Positions 37,821 to 50,070 of a stretch of 64,000 nucleotides of DNA are shown here, one piece after another. The notes beneath the pieces were generated by a model. The model was not told the origin of the DNA. It saw only the letters and a program-made list of their open reading frames with translations, and made no database searches. The DNA comes from Petrosia ficiformis (lineage: Eukaryota; Porifera; Demospongiae; Haplosclerida; Petrosiidae): NCBI GenBank assembly GCA_947044365.1, contig OX345636.1:10312001-10376000 (forward strand), given 5' to 3'. Position 1 is the first letter of the stretch. Each line of letters opens with the position of its first letter. Both the position numbers and the translations under genes were made by a program.

Positions 37821-38090
37821 AGGAGTATGCTTGTTTTTAAAATTTGGACTGTGCTGTACCTATTGATGAGCGGGACCATTTGCATACCCGTATCAGTTTA
37901 CACTTATTATAATTACATCATTTTATTTTCATAACGTGACCGCGTATGAATTATTCGTATCGTGAACAAGAACATGACCTTTGGCAGCTGATAACAGGCC
38001 CTTCCCACTTAACCGCCATTTTGCGTGCGGAATATGGCGTGGTCTCGACGTACGTACATATAATTATAGCTTGGAGACCACGCCCTATCC
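37815..38090. repeat. Dispersed repeat with hairpin, inverse copy at 62480-62690
   Basis: TAGCTGAAGGAGTATGCTTG through CCGCCATTTTGCGT is mirrored at 62480-62690. It ends in a hairpin, GCGTGGTCTCGACG / GGAGACCACGC, at 38036-38086. Confidence 0.75.
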
Positions 38091-40856
38091 CGCGGTTTAC
38101 AAACACTGATCATGAAGTGTGGCTATTAAGACATTGTTATTTAAAAAAAATTTGTGTTGGCCAGGTGCCACTGATAACAAACTAACATGCTAGTACAATT
38201 TTATACACATAAAGTAAACCATCTGAAGTAAACGTTTTCATTATTATAGGACCATACAAACAAGCAATGATATGTAATTATTATGATCTTTTGGAATATT
38301 ATATTTGGTTGGGGTGCAGAGCCTGGCACTTCTAGGTAAGTTTATTTTTTTCGTTAATAATTAGTTCAGGTTTGCATCAAGAATTAGTTGTACCCCTCCC
38401 CAATGAACTTCCTTCATCTATAATTTTACAGAACACATTTTTCTCCACAATAAGGAAACTATCCTTTACAATGCCATCCTCTTGGCATAGGATCAGAGAG
38501 AACACAAAATCATCAAAATACTTTCAAAGCCAAAATCAATTTAAATGTTAAATGTAATACAAAGTTATTACAGGAGCCCACAATGACGTTGACCAGAAAG
38601 CATAAGCATACGTTTTCTGGTCAATGTCATTATAGGCTCCTGGTTATTACCATAAGTGTAAAATCCTAAAATCCTAAACACCTTCACTATCTGTCACTTC
38701 AACATCAGCAAATGTTGGTAAAAAGTACTACGCTTTCTTACTCTTCAGCCAACTTGAGGATTTCTTGGTACCAACTGACCTGAAACATTTAGACATTCTT
38801 GATACTTTGTGTGCATTCCTCTGGACTATTCTGTTAAATTCACTTAACACCTGTAAATCAATTAATATATGTATATACATTTTATTGAAATACTAGTCTG
38901 GCAAGCCCACATCCTTAGCAAAGGATTATACTATAACAATCCTCTGGACTCTCCTGTCATTCACAGTGATTAATCACATGATACTTTGGTTTATCAGGTG
39001 CCTGAAAGGGATTACGAAGTGAAGGTCATTTATATTCATCTTCAAAACAGTTACAATCTCTACATTGTATTACATTTATATTTCCTACTGGTAATATTTA
39101 CAAGTCATGCATAGTTCATTTGATCTATATTCAAATAATATAAAGTACATGTCGTAATAAGGCATATAATAACAAACATATTAATACAATGTAGCTATAT
39201 ACGTAGCATAGTATTATAGGTGCAGCCTGTAGTGTATTAGTAATATTCCAGTTCCAACATATGTGTAAACAACAGATGTTAATAGCTCATTCTAGAATCT
39301 AGAGTAATTAAATTTGTATGTACATAAATTTGTAATTATAATAACAAATAACATGTGATGTACTCTACAGATATTTGAAAAGTCAACACATTATATTGCT
39401 TTTGTATACTAGATCAAAATCAGATTACTTCTTGTAAACATTACCTAACTAGACAAGAAAGAAGCATTGATTTATATAGTCTCAGGAGGAATTGAAACTC
39501 ATGTAAACAAATGAGGGTTAAAATAACCCAATCAGTTTTACAGTGCGCCTTGCTCTCTTCCTGCTAATACCCAAGCATAAATTTGACACAAATAACTTTT
39601 TTAACAACTCTTCTTTCCGGCAAGGTAAGTTAGAATCTTCAGTCTTATAAAATATGAAAATTATAGAGCTGAATATTAAGCAATCCACCCACACATACTT
39701 TTGAAAAATGCCCATTTTAATTATAGATGTGAAAAGGTTAACATAGATATGTGAGACTGTACATGTGTATGTGAGGCTGCAACGTAACATAGGTTAAATC
39801 AATCCCTTTTTTATTGGAAAATATTTATAATAATTATAAGGTCATTTATATTCATTCGTTGTGAATCACTAGTCTGGCAAGCCACAACCTTAGCAAAAGA
39901 TTATACTATTACAAACCCCAGGACTCTCCTTCTGTCAGGTTACCTTCACAGTGATTAATCACATGATACTTTGGTTTATAAGATCCTTGAAAGGGATTAC
40001 AAAGTAAAAGCCATATATATTCATCTTTACTAACTTAAAGACTGTTCATCACAATCAATTGCAACACATTTTGACAGAGGGGGAAGCCCTGGGATTCCTC
40101 CAATATATAAAACATACAGGATTATAATTATATTGATCTCCAGAATTGCAAATTGCAAGGCAAGTCACTCTGCTATAAATATTTCATGGACTATAATTTT
40201 AATTTTAGAAGAAAAATGAAATGACCTCATCCTATAATGCTAGAAACGCTCAGCAAAACAGTTATTACAATTAAACTTTCTTATGATTATTTCAGGATCA
40301 TATCTTACATATATGTTCTTGCCACAACAATTTTTCCTATTTAGTCACACAACTCTCGATAGTCCATTTGAATGGAGAATGTTTGTAAAAATCTAATTTG
40401 TTATCTTTCGATAAATATAGACATACTAAGATAGTGAATAGAAATGTTAATAATTAAGGATGCATCTATGAATAAACGCAACAAATAATATTACAGTACC
40501 TGGTATTATATCTATCACACAGACACATTTACATAACTATCAATGTATCAGAGAGTAAGGTAGAAATCTCTATGTAGGGAGGCCTGGAAAAAAAAACATG
40601 CATGACAGGAAATTATTTTCATACAGATTGAGCCTCATATGCAGCAAAAAATATTAATAAAAAAAAAAAGCAAAACAAGAAGAAAAAAAAGTTTTTTTTT
40701 TCAAAAATGAAAGAGAATGTAGGAATGTCAAAACTGAAAAAGCACAGAAACGAGAATGGGATGGTACCTAAGCAAAAAATTTAAATAATCACTTACACAT
40801 AACCCTAGATAAGTATAGAGAAAATAAAGTGAAACAGAAGAAGTTAACTTATCAGA
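38091..40856. other. Gene-poor interval with hairpin and dispersed repeats
   Basis: A hairpin lies at 38571-38646 (AGGAGCCCACAATGACGTTG / CAATGTCATTATAGGCTCCT). Two direct copies of a repeat lie at 38887-39050 and 39863-40028 (ACTAGTCTGGCAAGCC, ATCACATGATACTTTGGTTT). A degenerate arm of foldback family A is at about 40690-40830. No exon recognised. Confidence 0.55.
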
Positions 40857-41095
40857 GAGTACGATAGTACTCTCTATGTAGGGATGGCACGGAAAAAAAA
40901 TGGCCGCCCATACATTTCAATTGCAAGTGATGAGCTGAAATCTCTGGTAATATATACATATAAGCTTTAATACACACATAGCTATTCATATCTAGTGTTT
41001 TTATGACTACCAACACTGTCTAGATGGCCAAAGATTGTCGTTACGGTAGAGAACTGCCGAGTGGCAAAACTGGCAAAATCTGCTTCATATTATTA
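40857..41095. mobile_element. Foldback repeat family A, copy 4 (left part only)
   Basis: GGGATGGCACGGAAAAAAAA, CATACATTTCAATTGCAAGT and ATTCATATCTAGTGTTTTTA match copies 1 and 3. The hairpin part is missing; the sequence passes into a TTA run and then the Ginger-like element. Confidence 0.75.
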
Positions 41096-41142
41096 TTATT
41101 ATTATGGCAGTGGCTAGAGACCCGGTACCGGTGTAGTGAAAA

Positions 41143-43072
41143 TTATGGTCCCCCAAAAAATCTGGTCCCCGGACCGAAATTTTCAGTCTGGGGGACCAAA
41201 AACGTTTCAAAAATGATGGTCCTCCTCGATAAAAAAAAGGGTCCCCCACGGCAAGTCGTTGACGCACCGACAGCCACGTCAGTCTAGTCAGCAGCTGCTG
41301 CAGAATGATGAATGATCAAGACAATCTTGACTATGATATCAGTGATCATGAGGAAAAAGATAGTATGCAATCAGAAGATATCAGTTAGGAAGATAAAAGT
41401 TTAACTATTGCCGAAGTTTATAACTATTTAGTTAGCAAACAATATAAAGGTAACTATGGCTTATAATGAAATACTCTTTTAACCTTATTTTTAACAATGC
41501 CATTACTGAACAAAGGTGATGCAACAATAAATTATAGAAGATGCTTATGCAAAGAAGCAGATAAATTCCCAATTATTGAAGGACGCCTCTTTTACATTGG
41601 CAACAAAGGAAATGCACCGAGGCCCTTGGTGGTGAGTGATCCTGTGGAAAGAGCAAAGATTGTGAGAGCTATCCATGAGCAAAGGCATCTAGGTATGAAC
41701 TGAACTTTTAACTTTGATGACTGAGTGAAAAGTTTGAGTATACATGTGTAATTTATATTGAAACCAGGGATATCGAGAACATCAAAGGCCATAACCAGCA
41801 AGTACTACTGGGAGAAATTCATGCATACTGATATTACATCAGTAGTAAAGACCTGTCAGTCATGTCAGAAGTCTAAACCTAAATTTAAAAAAAACACCAG
41901 GAAGATTACATCCTATACCCATCACCTCAAAGGTATATACAGTGTGTATTTTTCAACATCGAGGAAATGTTTGTCAGTCAATTTGCATGCAACAGTTTAC
42001 ATATTGTGTCTTCACAGTTTGTAGAGGTTTCCACACTGTTTGGAAACCTCATTAGTGACAAAAATATCAAAAGGATGCAGTGGTTTAAATAGTATTTTAC
42101 ACTTCTATTGTGTATATGTATGGATGTACATTTTAACAATAATTTCGACTGTGCCTGACCCTATAATATTGTAATTTTAATTCAATGTAGGTATGGAATC
42201 AATTAGGTATCAATTTTATTGGTCCTCTCACAAGAACACCATGAGCAAACAGATACATTTTTTGTTTTACTGGATACCGTATATCTATATAATTTTTTTC
42301 TAACACTACAATATTACAGCAGTTAATTGATATCATCAAAGGAAAGCGGATAACTCCTTTCTCAGACGGATACATGACTCTTTCTAACAAAGAAAGAGCA
42401 AGGATGAAGAGTGCGTCATTTGGAATTGCTCATCATTATCTTACAGATGATGATGTTAGTCACTTTATTATAGATCTAGATTTTTATTGTATAATGTTTG
42501 GCCAATTAGTTAGATGAAGCTTTCAGAATTTTAAGTTCTTTGGTGGAAGATGAGCAACAAAGAGAATGTGAAAATGTCTTTGGATTAGTTGTTGACATCC
42601 TATTTCCTGAGGTATACACATGCGATATTAACCATGTATATCTTAATAACTGTATGGTGTATTTTCAGGTTTTTATACAGATGTTAATTAAACAAAGAGG
42701 AATTTCATACGATGATGGAATCTCTGTTTATTTGCAAAATTAGTTTATTTGGATTCTTTATTTATTTGGAAATTAGAAATTTGTGATTTAGAACGTTGAA
42801 TTATTTTTTTATGTAATAATAATTATTATTTTGTGACTGTTGGGAGAATTAATGCATGAGTATTTGAGATATCACCGTTTGATGACCACACAAGCATATA
42901 TTTTTATGTGCAATAATAATTATACTAGTGTACTGATACGTTAAACTTATCTTTCCGTTCCGCGTTAGCTCGAGTGAAACGGGGGGAACAATATTTTCAA
43001 AGAGGACTGTTATATTCACTCCCCCAGGACTGTAAATTTCGGTCCGGGGACCAGATTTTGGGAGGACCATAA
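41143..43072 (+). mobile_element. TIR-bounded integrase-type DNA transposon, Ginger-like
   Basis: About 60-bp terminal inverted repeats flank an intron-containing gene with integrase domains: the left end TTATGGTCCCCC and TCTGGTCCCCGGACCGAAAT, and the right end GGTCCGGGGACCAGATTTTG with GGACCATAA. Gypsy-type integrase inside a TIR DNA element is the hallmark of Ginger transposons; that family call is inference. TGAA occurs next to both ends but a clean target duplication was not established. Confidence 0.65.
41305..42743 (+). pseudogene. Integrase-like gene with introns inside the Ginger-like element
   Basis: Exons 41305-41449, 41516-41692, 41768-41932, about 42191-42248, 42320-42454, 42510-42611 and 42669-42743 (TAG) have GT-AG borders, most with matching phase. 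Exon 1 has an in-frame TAG after EDIS. Exons 2-3 give the H2C2 zinc-binding region that precedes retroviral-type integrase cores (AIHEQRHLG, ITSKYYWEKF, CQSCQKSKP). Exon 4 starts the core (WNQLGINFIGPLTRTP) and then hits TGA; the rest of the catalytic core is absent. The last three exons (ITPFSDGYMTLSNKERARM, LTDDD, VEDEQQRECENVF, ISYDDGISVYLQN) form a tail that I do not recognise. Overall a decayed copy. Confidence 0.65.
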
Positions 43073-43440
43073 TGAAGACTTTATCTTTTCCACTATTACC
43101 TCATCATTAGGTTGAGGAATCAATTTTTTGTGCCTTGGCTGGACAACAATCACACTTCTGACCGATATTTTGTTTCAACTTCTGCCTTCCCCTTCATCCT
43201 CAGGTGCAATGTGCGAGTCCAAACATTTTGTTAGGCAGTCATGGCGGAGAATAGGGACTGGGACAAGGAGTAGATATTCACCCACTAAACTGTACAGGGG
43301 TGGATCCAGAGGGTGGTGCAAAAAAAAAAATACATGTGCGAAATGGCAGGGAAGTCATCCCTTTACACACATGCAAGAATCTGTCGAATTGCTTAGTCAT
43401 CCCTATTTTTGTTTTGCCCACTCATTATAGAAGTAAAACA

Positions 43441-43597
43441 TGAAGAGTTTTGTCTGCTGTTGATACAGAAAAAACATTTGCGGCAAGCTGTTCTCTCTCT
43501 TGGATACAGTAAACTAAAACAGCATCATAAGAATGCTGTAGTACAGTTTGTTTTAGGTAGAGATGTTTTTTTGTGGCTTTTCCTACGTAAATGCTAA
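43441..43597 (+). pseudogene. RecQ-like helicase N-terminal fragment
   Basis: The frame contains SLGYSKLKQHHKNAVVQFVL and GRDVF, like the start of the fragment at 19603, then loses the Walker A frame and stops at 43597. A foldback element follows five bases later. Confidence 0.6.
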
Positions 43598-43601
43598 TTC
43601 G

Positions 43602-43805
43602 TTCAGAAAACTACCGGAAGTGTGGTAGGCGATAAGAGGTTTGTAAGAGGGAGGCTGGGCAACACTTACGTCACGAAAGGCCTGCGTGCGCAAATCAGCA
43701 AAATAAAAGGCTATGCACTCCGCAGGCAACGCCTTTCATGACGTAGGTGCAGGTGTTGCCCAGCCTCCCTCTTACAAACCTCTTATTGCCTACAGTGTTC
43801 TGAAT
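43602..43805. mobile_element. Foldback MITE with ~80-bp arms
   Basis: GATAAGAGGTTTGTAAGAGG and GAGGCTGGGCAACAC are mirrored by GTGTTGCCCAGCCTCCCTC and TTACAAACCTCTTATTGCC. The tips are TTCAGAA / TTCTGAA. GC content is higher than in the surroundings. Confidence 0.85.
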
Positions 43806-46127
43806 GAATGCTATACTTACAGTTGACTAGACCCTCTTTCCCGTAGGGAGGAGGGGCTGGCTAGACTAAAGGCTAATTGAATCAACCACTCTACCAGCAA
43901 GCTATTTGCTGTGTAATACCTCACGAACAGCGTTTTAAAACTTCGATATACATAACCAAGACTGTTATAATCTCCAAGTAAAACCCATGCAATCTATATC
44001 TGTTTCATGATCAGGAAATTTCGTGTCTGTTTTAATTACCCAGTATATACTCGAGACGACAGAGGGGAATAACTTTATAATTACTTTCAGATTTCAAAAC
44101 TCTTTCTTTCGGTGTTTGCACTGCACAGCATAGACAAATAGATTTTACAGTGTATTGAATTCGTAACTCCACGCGTCATATGCGATAGCTTCATTAACAG
44201 CCATTTTGATTTGCACAAGCACATGTAAAGGAGGATGTGGCTAAGTTCACACAAGTACGGTGTTGGTCACGTGACATTGGCAAAAATCGCGTTATATTCC
44301 GATATCCTGCCGCAACTTTATAAATTCATAGGCAATAACTGTGCTGATTTTAATTAACCTTTTAGTGGATTGAATTAAAAATTATGATTTTTACAACCTT
44401 TTAGTGATTGAAGTAGAGTCATACATTTGTCTTGCTGTAAACAACTAGAAGTAGTATAAACACTACAAAGAAGTGTATACACAGCTAATTACTCGAATAA
44501 TATCTTGATTTATAATTGTTCACAGTGTGTGTGTGTGCGTAAGTTCACTGTAGTTTTTGTATATATCAGTAATTACAATTATAAATATATAATATAATAT
44601 TATAGTATATTATAAGGTTAGTGGTGATGTACATGCATATGTCTGTGCTTCTTGACAAAATGTTCACACAAATGGACAAATTAAAAAGACACATGTAACA
44701 ACAACATTGTGATGATGTGACGATGAAAGACAGAAGAAAATCTTTATCCCGTTCAATTGTCCATTTTGAACATTCGGTGATATTATACAGCACTGTAATA
44801 CAGCACACAACAGCAATCTAGGTAACACACAACATTATATACACATAATATTGTCTATACATGTACATGGACTGTATATACAGCCTATATATATTAATGA
44901 TGCATAACATTAATATTGGACCTGTTGAAGGGTGTTCTACTGTTACTACAATACATCTTTAGGTACATGAACCTTAGAATTTGAATCACGGACAGAATTG
45001 AAACAGAATAATAATCATTATGATTCTATCATCTCCACCAGCACAAGAAAAACATCAATTACAGCACCAGAAATAATTAAATCTCACACACTAGCTAACA
45101 TTACCAATATTTAATCACTGAGTATTCAGTATTTGATTGCAAGTTTAGTTGTTTACAAGAAGACAAATTTATGAGACTTTCTATTCAAGTAATATTCAAT
45201 CACTAAAAGGTTAAATGGACAGTTCTGGTGATATTGCGATATCGTCAGGAACTCTGCCAAGAATTGCTGTTACTCTTGTACATGCACTATTAAAACCATC
45301 AATGATGGTCCTGATGTCATTACCTACCAGTTGCATCTCCTGTTCATCAGTTTCATCACTATGCTGTTGCCTTTGTCGCTTAGAAGCAGGAGAATCTGAC
45401 TGATTCACATCAAAAATAGTCCATTGTGTACCTTTACTTTGCTTCTTAATTCTGAAAGGCCATCTCAAATAAACAAACATGACACCTGAACCACATGAAT
45501 ATTACACAGAATAATTGTGGACATAACAACATCAACTACATCGAAACTTTATAATGGATCATCCATTGTAAACAAAAGTGCTGAAAGGACTGTCTTGCGG
45601 ATACTAAAAGAAGGACTCTGTAAATTGACAGATCATCAGTTATACAAGTTCATATTTCAATATTGCATTACACCTCAATCATGAAACTCCTGTAGAGTCG
45701 ATGTTTCATAGACTTCTAATGTCATGTTTAGATCTATTATTTCCTGATTTGGCATGACAAGTTACAAATTTTAGAGAAGCAGTTACAGAATTTTGTTGTG
45801 GTGATACTGCCATTTCAGTGCTGGCCCCCACTGGATGCCTGGATAAATCAGACAGGACCTTTGTCTTATAGATTCAGCTCAAAAGTGGAAACATCATTCA
45901 CCACCATGTGGATTACATTATTTGTAGAGCATTCAGATCATTTGAGTCTTCCCTCCAACCTGATGGAACTGGATGTCTGGTCAATCCTTATTTTACCAGA
46001 TCCTCAAAAAGCTAGACACTGCCAAGATGTTCAAACAGATTTGAATCATCACTTTAACCGGGGAGGTATATGTGGGGATCTGTACTACAGATAACAATGG
46101 AACAATCCACATGAACAATAATACATA
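43806..46127. other. Gene-poor interval; one unrecognised open frame
   Basis: No family could be assigned. A minus-strand frame at 45211-45480 is listed separately. A plus frame at 45798-46094 (WPPLDAWINQTGPLSYRF) shows no motif known to me. A short GTGTGTGTGTGCG run is at 44526-44540. Confidence 0.4.
45211..45480 (-). CDS. Unrecognised hydrophilic C-terminal frame
   Basis: The 89-residue frame reads SPASKRQRQQHSDETDEQEM (basic then acidic, disordered-looking, possible nuclear signal) and then an amphipathic stretch NDIRTIIDGFNSACTRVTAI before a stop. Composition is gene-like and could be the last exon of a nuclear or transposon-encoded protein. No partner exon was found, and no function is suggested. 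Confidence 0.3.
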   Translation of the reverse strand: MFVYLRWPFRIKKQSKGTQWTIFDVNQSDSPASKRQRQQHSDETDEQEMQLVGNDIRTIIDGFNSACTRVTAILGRVPDDIAISPELSI

Positions 46128-46129
46128 TA

Positions 46130-46681
46130 CTGTAAATCCCATAATGTTAACGGTCCACTAATGTTAACGAGAAGTTGATTTTTAATGGTCGTTATAATTT
46201 TGCGCTTGCGCAGATAAAAAACACATTGTCTAAGCCAAGTAAAGATGTCTAACCGTCGTTGGTTGACACCAGCCAGGTCCTCCTCTACCAGGCTATCTTT
46301 CTTGCCAGATCCCAGTGGAGATGGCTGTTGGAGTCAATGGAGACTTCAAACAAATAATGAAAGCTTCGTTTTCAAGATAGTACGCAGATGAAGTGAGAGT
46401 AGCTATGGATGAAGGAAAGTCTGTGAGCGATATCAAGGTGAATCTTAGAGCTTCGGTGATAAAGCCCTTGCATGCTAACTGGGTGATGTGATTTCAGCTA
46501 TCTCCACACTATCTGACAAGAAAGAAACTCTAAAGAAACCTTTTGAAAAAATTGGCATTTCTGAAATTTTTGAAAATGAAAATCCTTAAAAAATGAAAAT
46601 CGTTAACATAAATGTTCGTTAAACCCTTACACATTCATAAAACGTTAAATATAATGGTCGTTAACATTATGGGATTTACAG
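46130..46681 (+). mobile_element. pogo/Tigger-type miniature element with TA target site
   Basis: Perfect 23-bp TIRs (46130-46152 and 46659-46681) begin CTGTAAATCCCATAATGTTA, and TA flanks both sides. The interior keeps a C-terminal transposase remnant on +: EVRVAMDEGKSVSDIK, LRASVIKPLHANW, and in another frame STLSDKKETLKKPFEKIGI. These resemble the DDE transposase tails of pogo/Tigger/Jerky-like elements. It is an internally deleted, non-autonomous copy, probably young since the TIRs are identical. Confidence 0.8.
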
Positions 46682-46697
46682 TAAGTCTTTTATGTCC

Positions 46698-46997
46698 ATT
46701 GTTACAGTACAATTTGTGTTATTTGTCTCTCTTATCAGTCTTAATCTCTCTGTGTATCAGTCTTAATGTCTACAAGTTAATTAATATTCCTGCTATTATA
46801 CATATAATGTAGTATATTGCATTGTTGAGTTATGTATTCTTAATTAATATTGTATGGTTTCTTTTGGTTTTTGTGAGCATGCTCAGTAGCACATGTCAGA
46901 TTACCTCATGTTATAGTTTTGGTAGTATCCTCTGTCTCTCTGTCTCTCTTATTTATTATTTAGTATCAAATATATAATTAGAAATATTAAGATGCTA
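46698..46997. other. Possible Gypsy 5' LTR remnant
   Basis: Sequence between the pogo-type element and the gag start begins TGTTACAG and ends GCTACA just before ATTGGCGACGAGAGTGG, which looks like a primer-binding region. No matching 3' LTR was found in the window, so the boundaries are tentative. Confidence 0.35.
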
Positions 46998-47033
46998 CAA
47001 TTGGCGACGAGAGTGGTTGTTCAGTGGACTCAC

Positions 47034-50000
47034 CATGTCTGTTATCGGTAAACGTCAGGAGTTTAAACCGGAGACTGAACGTTTCTCAATTTATGTTGAA
47101 AGGCTAAAATTATACTTCGATGCTAACAGAGTAAGCGAAGACAAGAAGGTAGCTGTTTTTCTCAGTTATTGGTCCTAAAACCTACGCTCTACTAAGCGAC
47201 CTTTATACTCCAACAAAACCAAGGGATATAGCCTTGGAAGACTTAATCACAACTCTTGCGGGTCATTTTGAGCCTGTACGCATTGTAGATTTTGTTGCTG
47301 AACTCAGACGGTTAGCTACTAATTGCAAATTTGGCACTCATTTGGAAGAAGCCCTACGAGATCGTTTTGTTTGTGGTTTGAACAATGAAGCCACCCAGAA
47401 AAGACTGTTGATTGAAAATGATTTAACCCTTAGAGCACTGAGCCTGTTTTTCCAAATTCTTCCCATTTCCAACACTGCCGACTCTATTGCATATAATTTG
47501 GCCACCGTTCACTTTCTCTACCCCAAACTTGGCTCCTTTTTCGACATGGAGTATTACTTCCACCAACTTGCTTACCGGGACTCGAAAGTCCCCAAGCGCA
47601 TCGTAGGATCAAATTAAATGCAGTGCTCTCCCTCTTTTGACTGGAACTGGGGCTAACAAAATGACCCCACTGCAAGTTGGCACCAGCTACACCCACGATT
47701 TGAGGTTTCACAGCAAGGAAAATGCCTCAGCTACCCACCAGAGGGCGTGGGCGGGGTCAAAAAATGCTAAATTCTTCGGCAGCGAGGGGGCTGTGCCCCC
47801 TTCGAACCCCCACATTAACGGGGGGACACCCCCCTTTAAAATTCCCACCGTAGTCGTTATTTAGGCCAAAGGGTGGCCGAAAAAACATCAACTTTTTTAG
47901 CCACGTTCATCAGCTTGTGCTTTACGCCAATTACAAGCATTTGGACAGCTTCGTGTAGACAGGAACAGACAGTGAACCACTTAGGGGTGAAATGTCACAT
48001 ATATGTGACATCAGTGCTCTAAGGGTTAACCATACTTAAAGCTATTGAGATTACTACTAACCTTGAAAGTGCTGAAAGGAATACTCATGTAATGAAATCT
48101 AGTAAACCTGTAGTCTCAGTGGAGGCTAATATAAAGGCTATTAACCCAGCCCACTGTAAGTTTAAAGATGCAGTATGTCATTCAGGTGGAAAGAGAGGCT
48201 TCATCTCACCAGCTTGTCACAGGAAGAAAAGAGATGACACTCGTAAGCAATTCTCAACCTTCAAAACAAGAGGTAGGAGAAATACTACAAAGTGGGTTAG
48301 TACATCAATTGAAGACAATTCAGATACTTCTGATGATTTCACATTATTTACCTTTCGTGGTAAATCTACACCCCCAATCCTTATTGACTTAGAACTGAAC
48401 AATAGAAACATAGTAATGGAGTTGGACACGCGGGCAGCCATGTCTTTAATCTCAGAGACTACAAAAAAAGAATTATTTCCTACTGTTAACTTGCGTCACT
48501 CTGAGGTTGTTTTGAAAACCTATACGTCAGAGAAAATTACTGTGTTAGGCAAGATGGATGTAAATGTTAAGTATGGAGATCAGGAGAACACGCTCACACT
48601 ATTGGTTATTAAAGGACCTGGTCCTAGTCTTATTGAACGAAACTGGGTGTCACATATTCATTTCAACTGGAGTGTTATTTAGCACACTAGAAACTCTGAT
48701 TATCAAAGTGAACTTGAATTACTGTTAGAGAAGTACAAACCCATTTTTAGTGACACTTTAGGAACAATGAAAAATTTCTCAGCACACTTGGAACTGACAG
48801 AGAATGTAAAACCCAAGTTTTTCAGACCACGCCCCATGCCGTTTGCACTTAAGGATCGTATCGAACAGGAACTGGATAGTCTTGAGTCTGCTAACATTAT
48901 CACCAAAGTCAATTTCAGTAATTGGGCAGCTCCAATAGTGGTAGTACCCAAAAAGGATGGAAAACTTAGGTTATGTGGTGATTACAAAGTTACCTTAAAC
49001 CCTTCTCTAGAAATTGACAAGTACCCTCTACCCAAGCCAGAGGATCTATTCGCTACTCTTTCAGGTGGCAAAGTCTTCTCTAAAATTGACCTTTCTCAGG
49101 CTTATCAGCAGATGCAGTTGGACGACTGTAGTAAGGAGTTAGTCACTGTTAATACTCATCGTGGACTGTATAGATATAATAGACTTCCTTTTGGAGTAGC
49201 CTCAGCTCCTGCCTTGAAGAAGTTCTTAAAGGATTATTAGAAGAAGGTATTACTGACAAACGTAGTAAGTGCACATTTTTAAGTAGTCAAGTTGAATATT
49301 TGGGTCACATTATTGATTCAAAAGGGTTACATTCATCTAATAGAAAGCTTGAAGCTATATTAAAAGCACAGAAATGTACAACAGTTACGTTCCCTACTAG
49401 GGTTAGTGAACTATTATAGGAAATTTGGACCAAATTTGACTTCGGTTCTTCATCCTTTAAATCAACTTTTGAGGCAGGATGTCAGGTGGAATTGGACCCC
49501 TGCATGTAACAAATCACTTTGTATTGTAAAAAAGAAATTAGTGGATTCAACATTATTAGTACACTATGACAGTCAATTACCTTTAAGACTGGCAAGTGAC
49601 GCCTCAGCCTACGGCATTGGTGCTGTTATTTCTCATGTTTTTCCAAATGGTACCGAGCAACCAATTGCCTTTGCATCTCGTACACTTACCCCTGCAGAGA
49701 AAAACTATCCACAAATAGAAAAGGAGGCATTATCCTTAGTATTTGGTGTTCAAAAATTTCATCAATATTTATATGCAAGAAAATTTGTATTAGTCACTGA
49801 CCACAAGCCCTTATGTGCTATTTTAGGCCCTAAAAAGGGCATCCCTACATTGGCAGCCGCTAGACTACAGCGTTGGGCCATTCTTCTGTCTGCCTACACA
49901 TATGACATAGAATATCGCCCTACAGAATTACATGGAAATGCTGATGCATTATCTAGATTACCATTACCAACTAATGAAACAGAAAAAGGTGTTTGTTTTG

Positions 50001-50070
50001 ACAGTATTTTTAATTTAAGCCAACTTGAAGCCTTACCTATTACAAATGATAAATGTGTGGTAACCAAGTA
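47034..50070 (+). mobile_element. Ty3/Gypsy retrotransposon fragment A (gag to RNase H), defective
   Basis: Gag-like frame from ATG 47034 (VERLKLYFDANRVSEDKK), shifted near 47166, continues through DFVAELRRLATNCKFG and DRFVCGLNNEATQKRLL. It is split by the MITE at 47427-48025 and resumes. A CCHC-like remnant (CHSGGKRGFISPACH) and an aspartic-protease region with DTRAA in place of DTGA follow. Reverse transcriptase runs from about 48767 (LRLCGDYKVTLNP, KIDLSQAYQQM, LPFGVASAPA) and is cut short at about 49213: the catalytic YxDD region is missing. The thumb/connection (EYLGHIIDSKGL) and RNase H (RLASDASAYGIGAVISH, TDHKPLCAI) follow to 50070. The integrase is absent. Not mobile by itself. Confidence 0.9.
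47427..48025. mobile_element. piggyBac-type MITE inserted in gag, TTAA duplicated
   Basis: TTAA (47423-47426 and 48026-48029) flanks a 599-bp insert whose ends CCCTTAGAGCACTGA and CAGTGCTCTAAGGG are inverse copies. Removing the insert with one TTAA joins the gag reading frame across the site. An inner palindrome, GTCACATATATGTGAC, is near the right end. It matches the element at 26006-26222 at its ends. Confidence 0.88.

Noticed and set aside
43128..43430. 100-codon frame
   Set aside because: Composition is not gene-like and it ends in a poly-A derived Lys run; no motif.
47484..47864. Open frames inside the piggyBac-type MITE
   Set aside because: Present on both strands, within a non-autonomous element, no transposase similarity seen.
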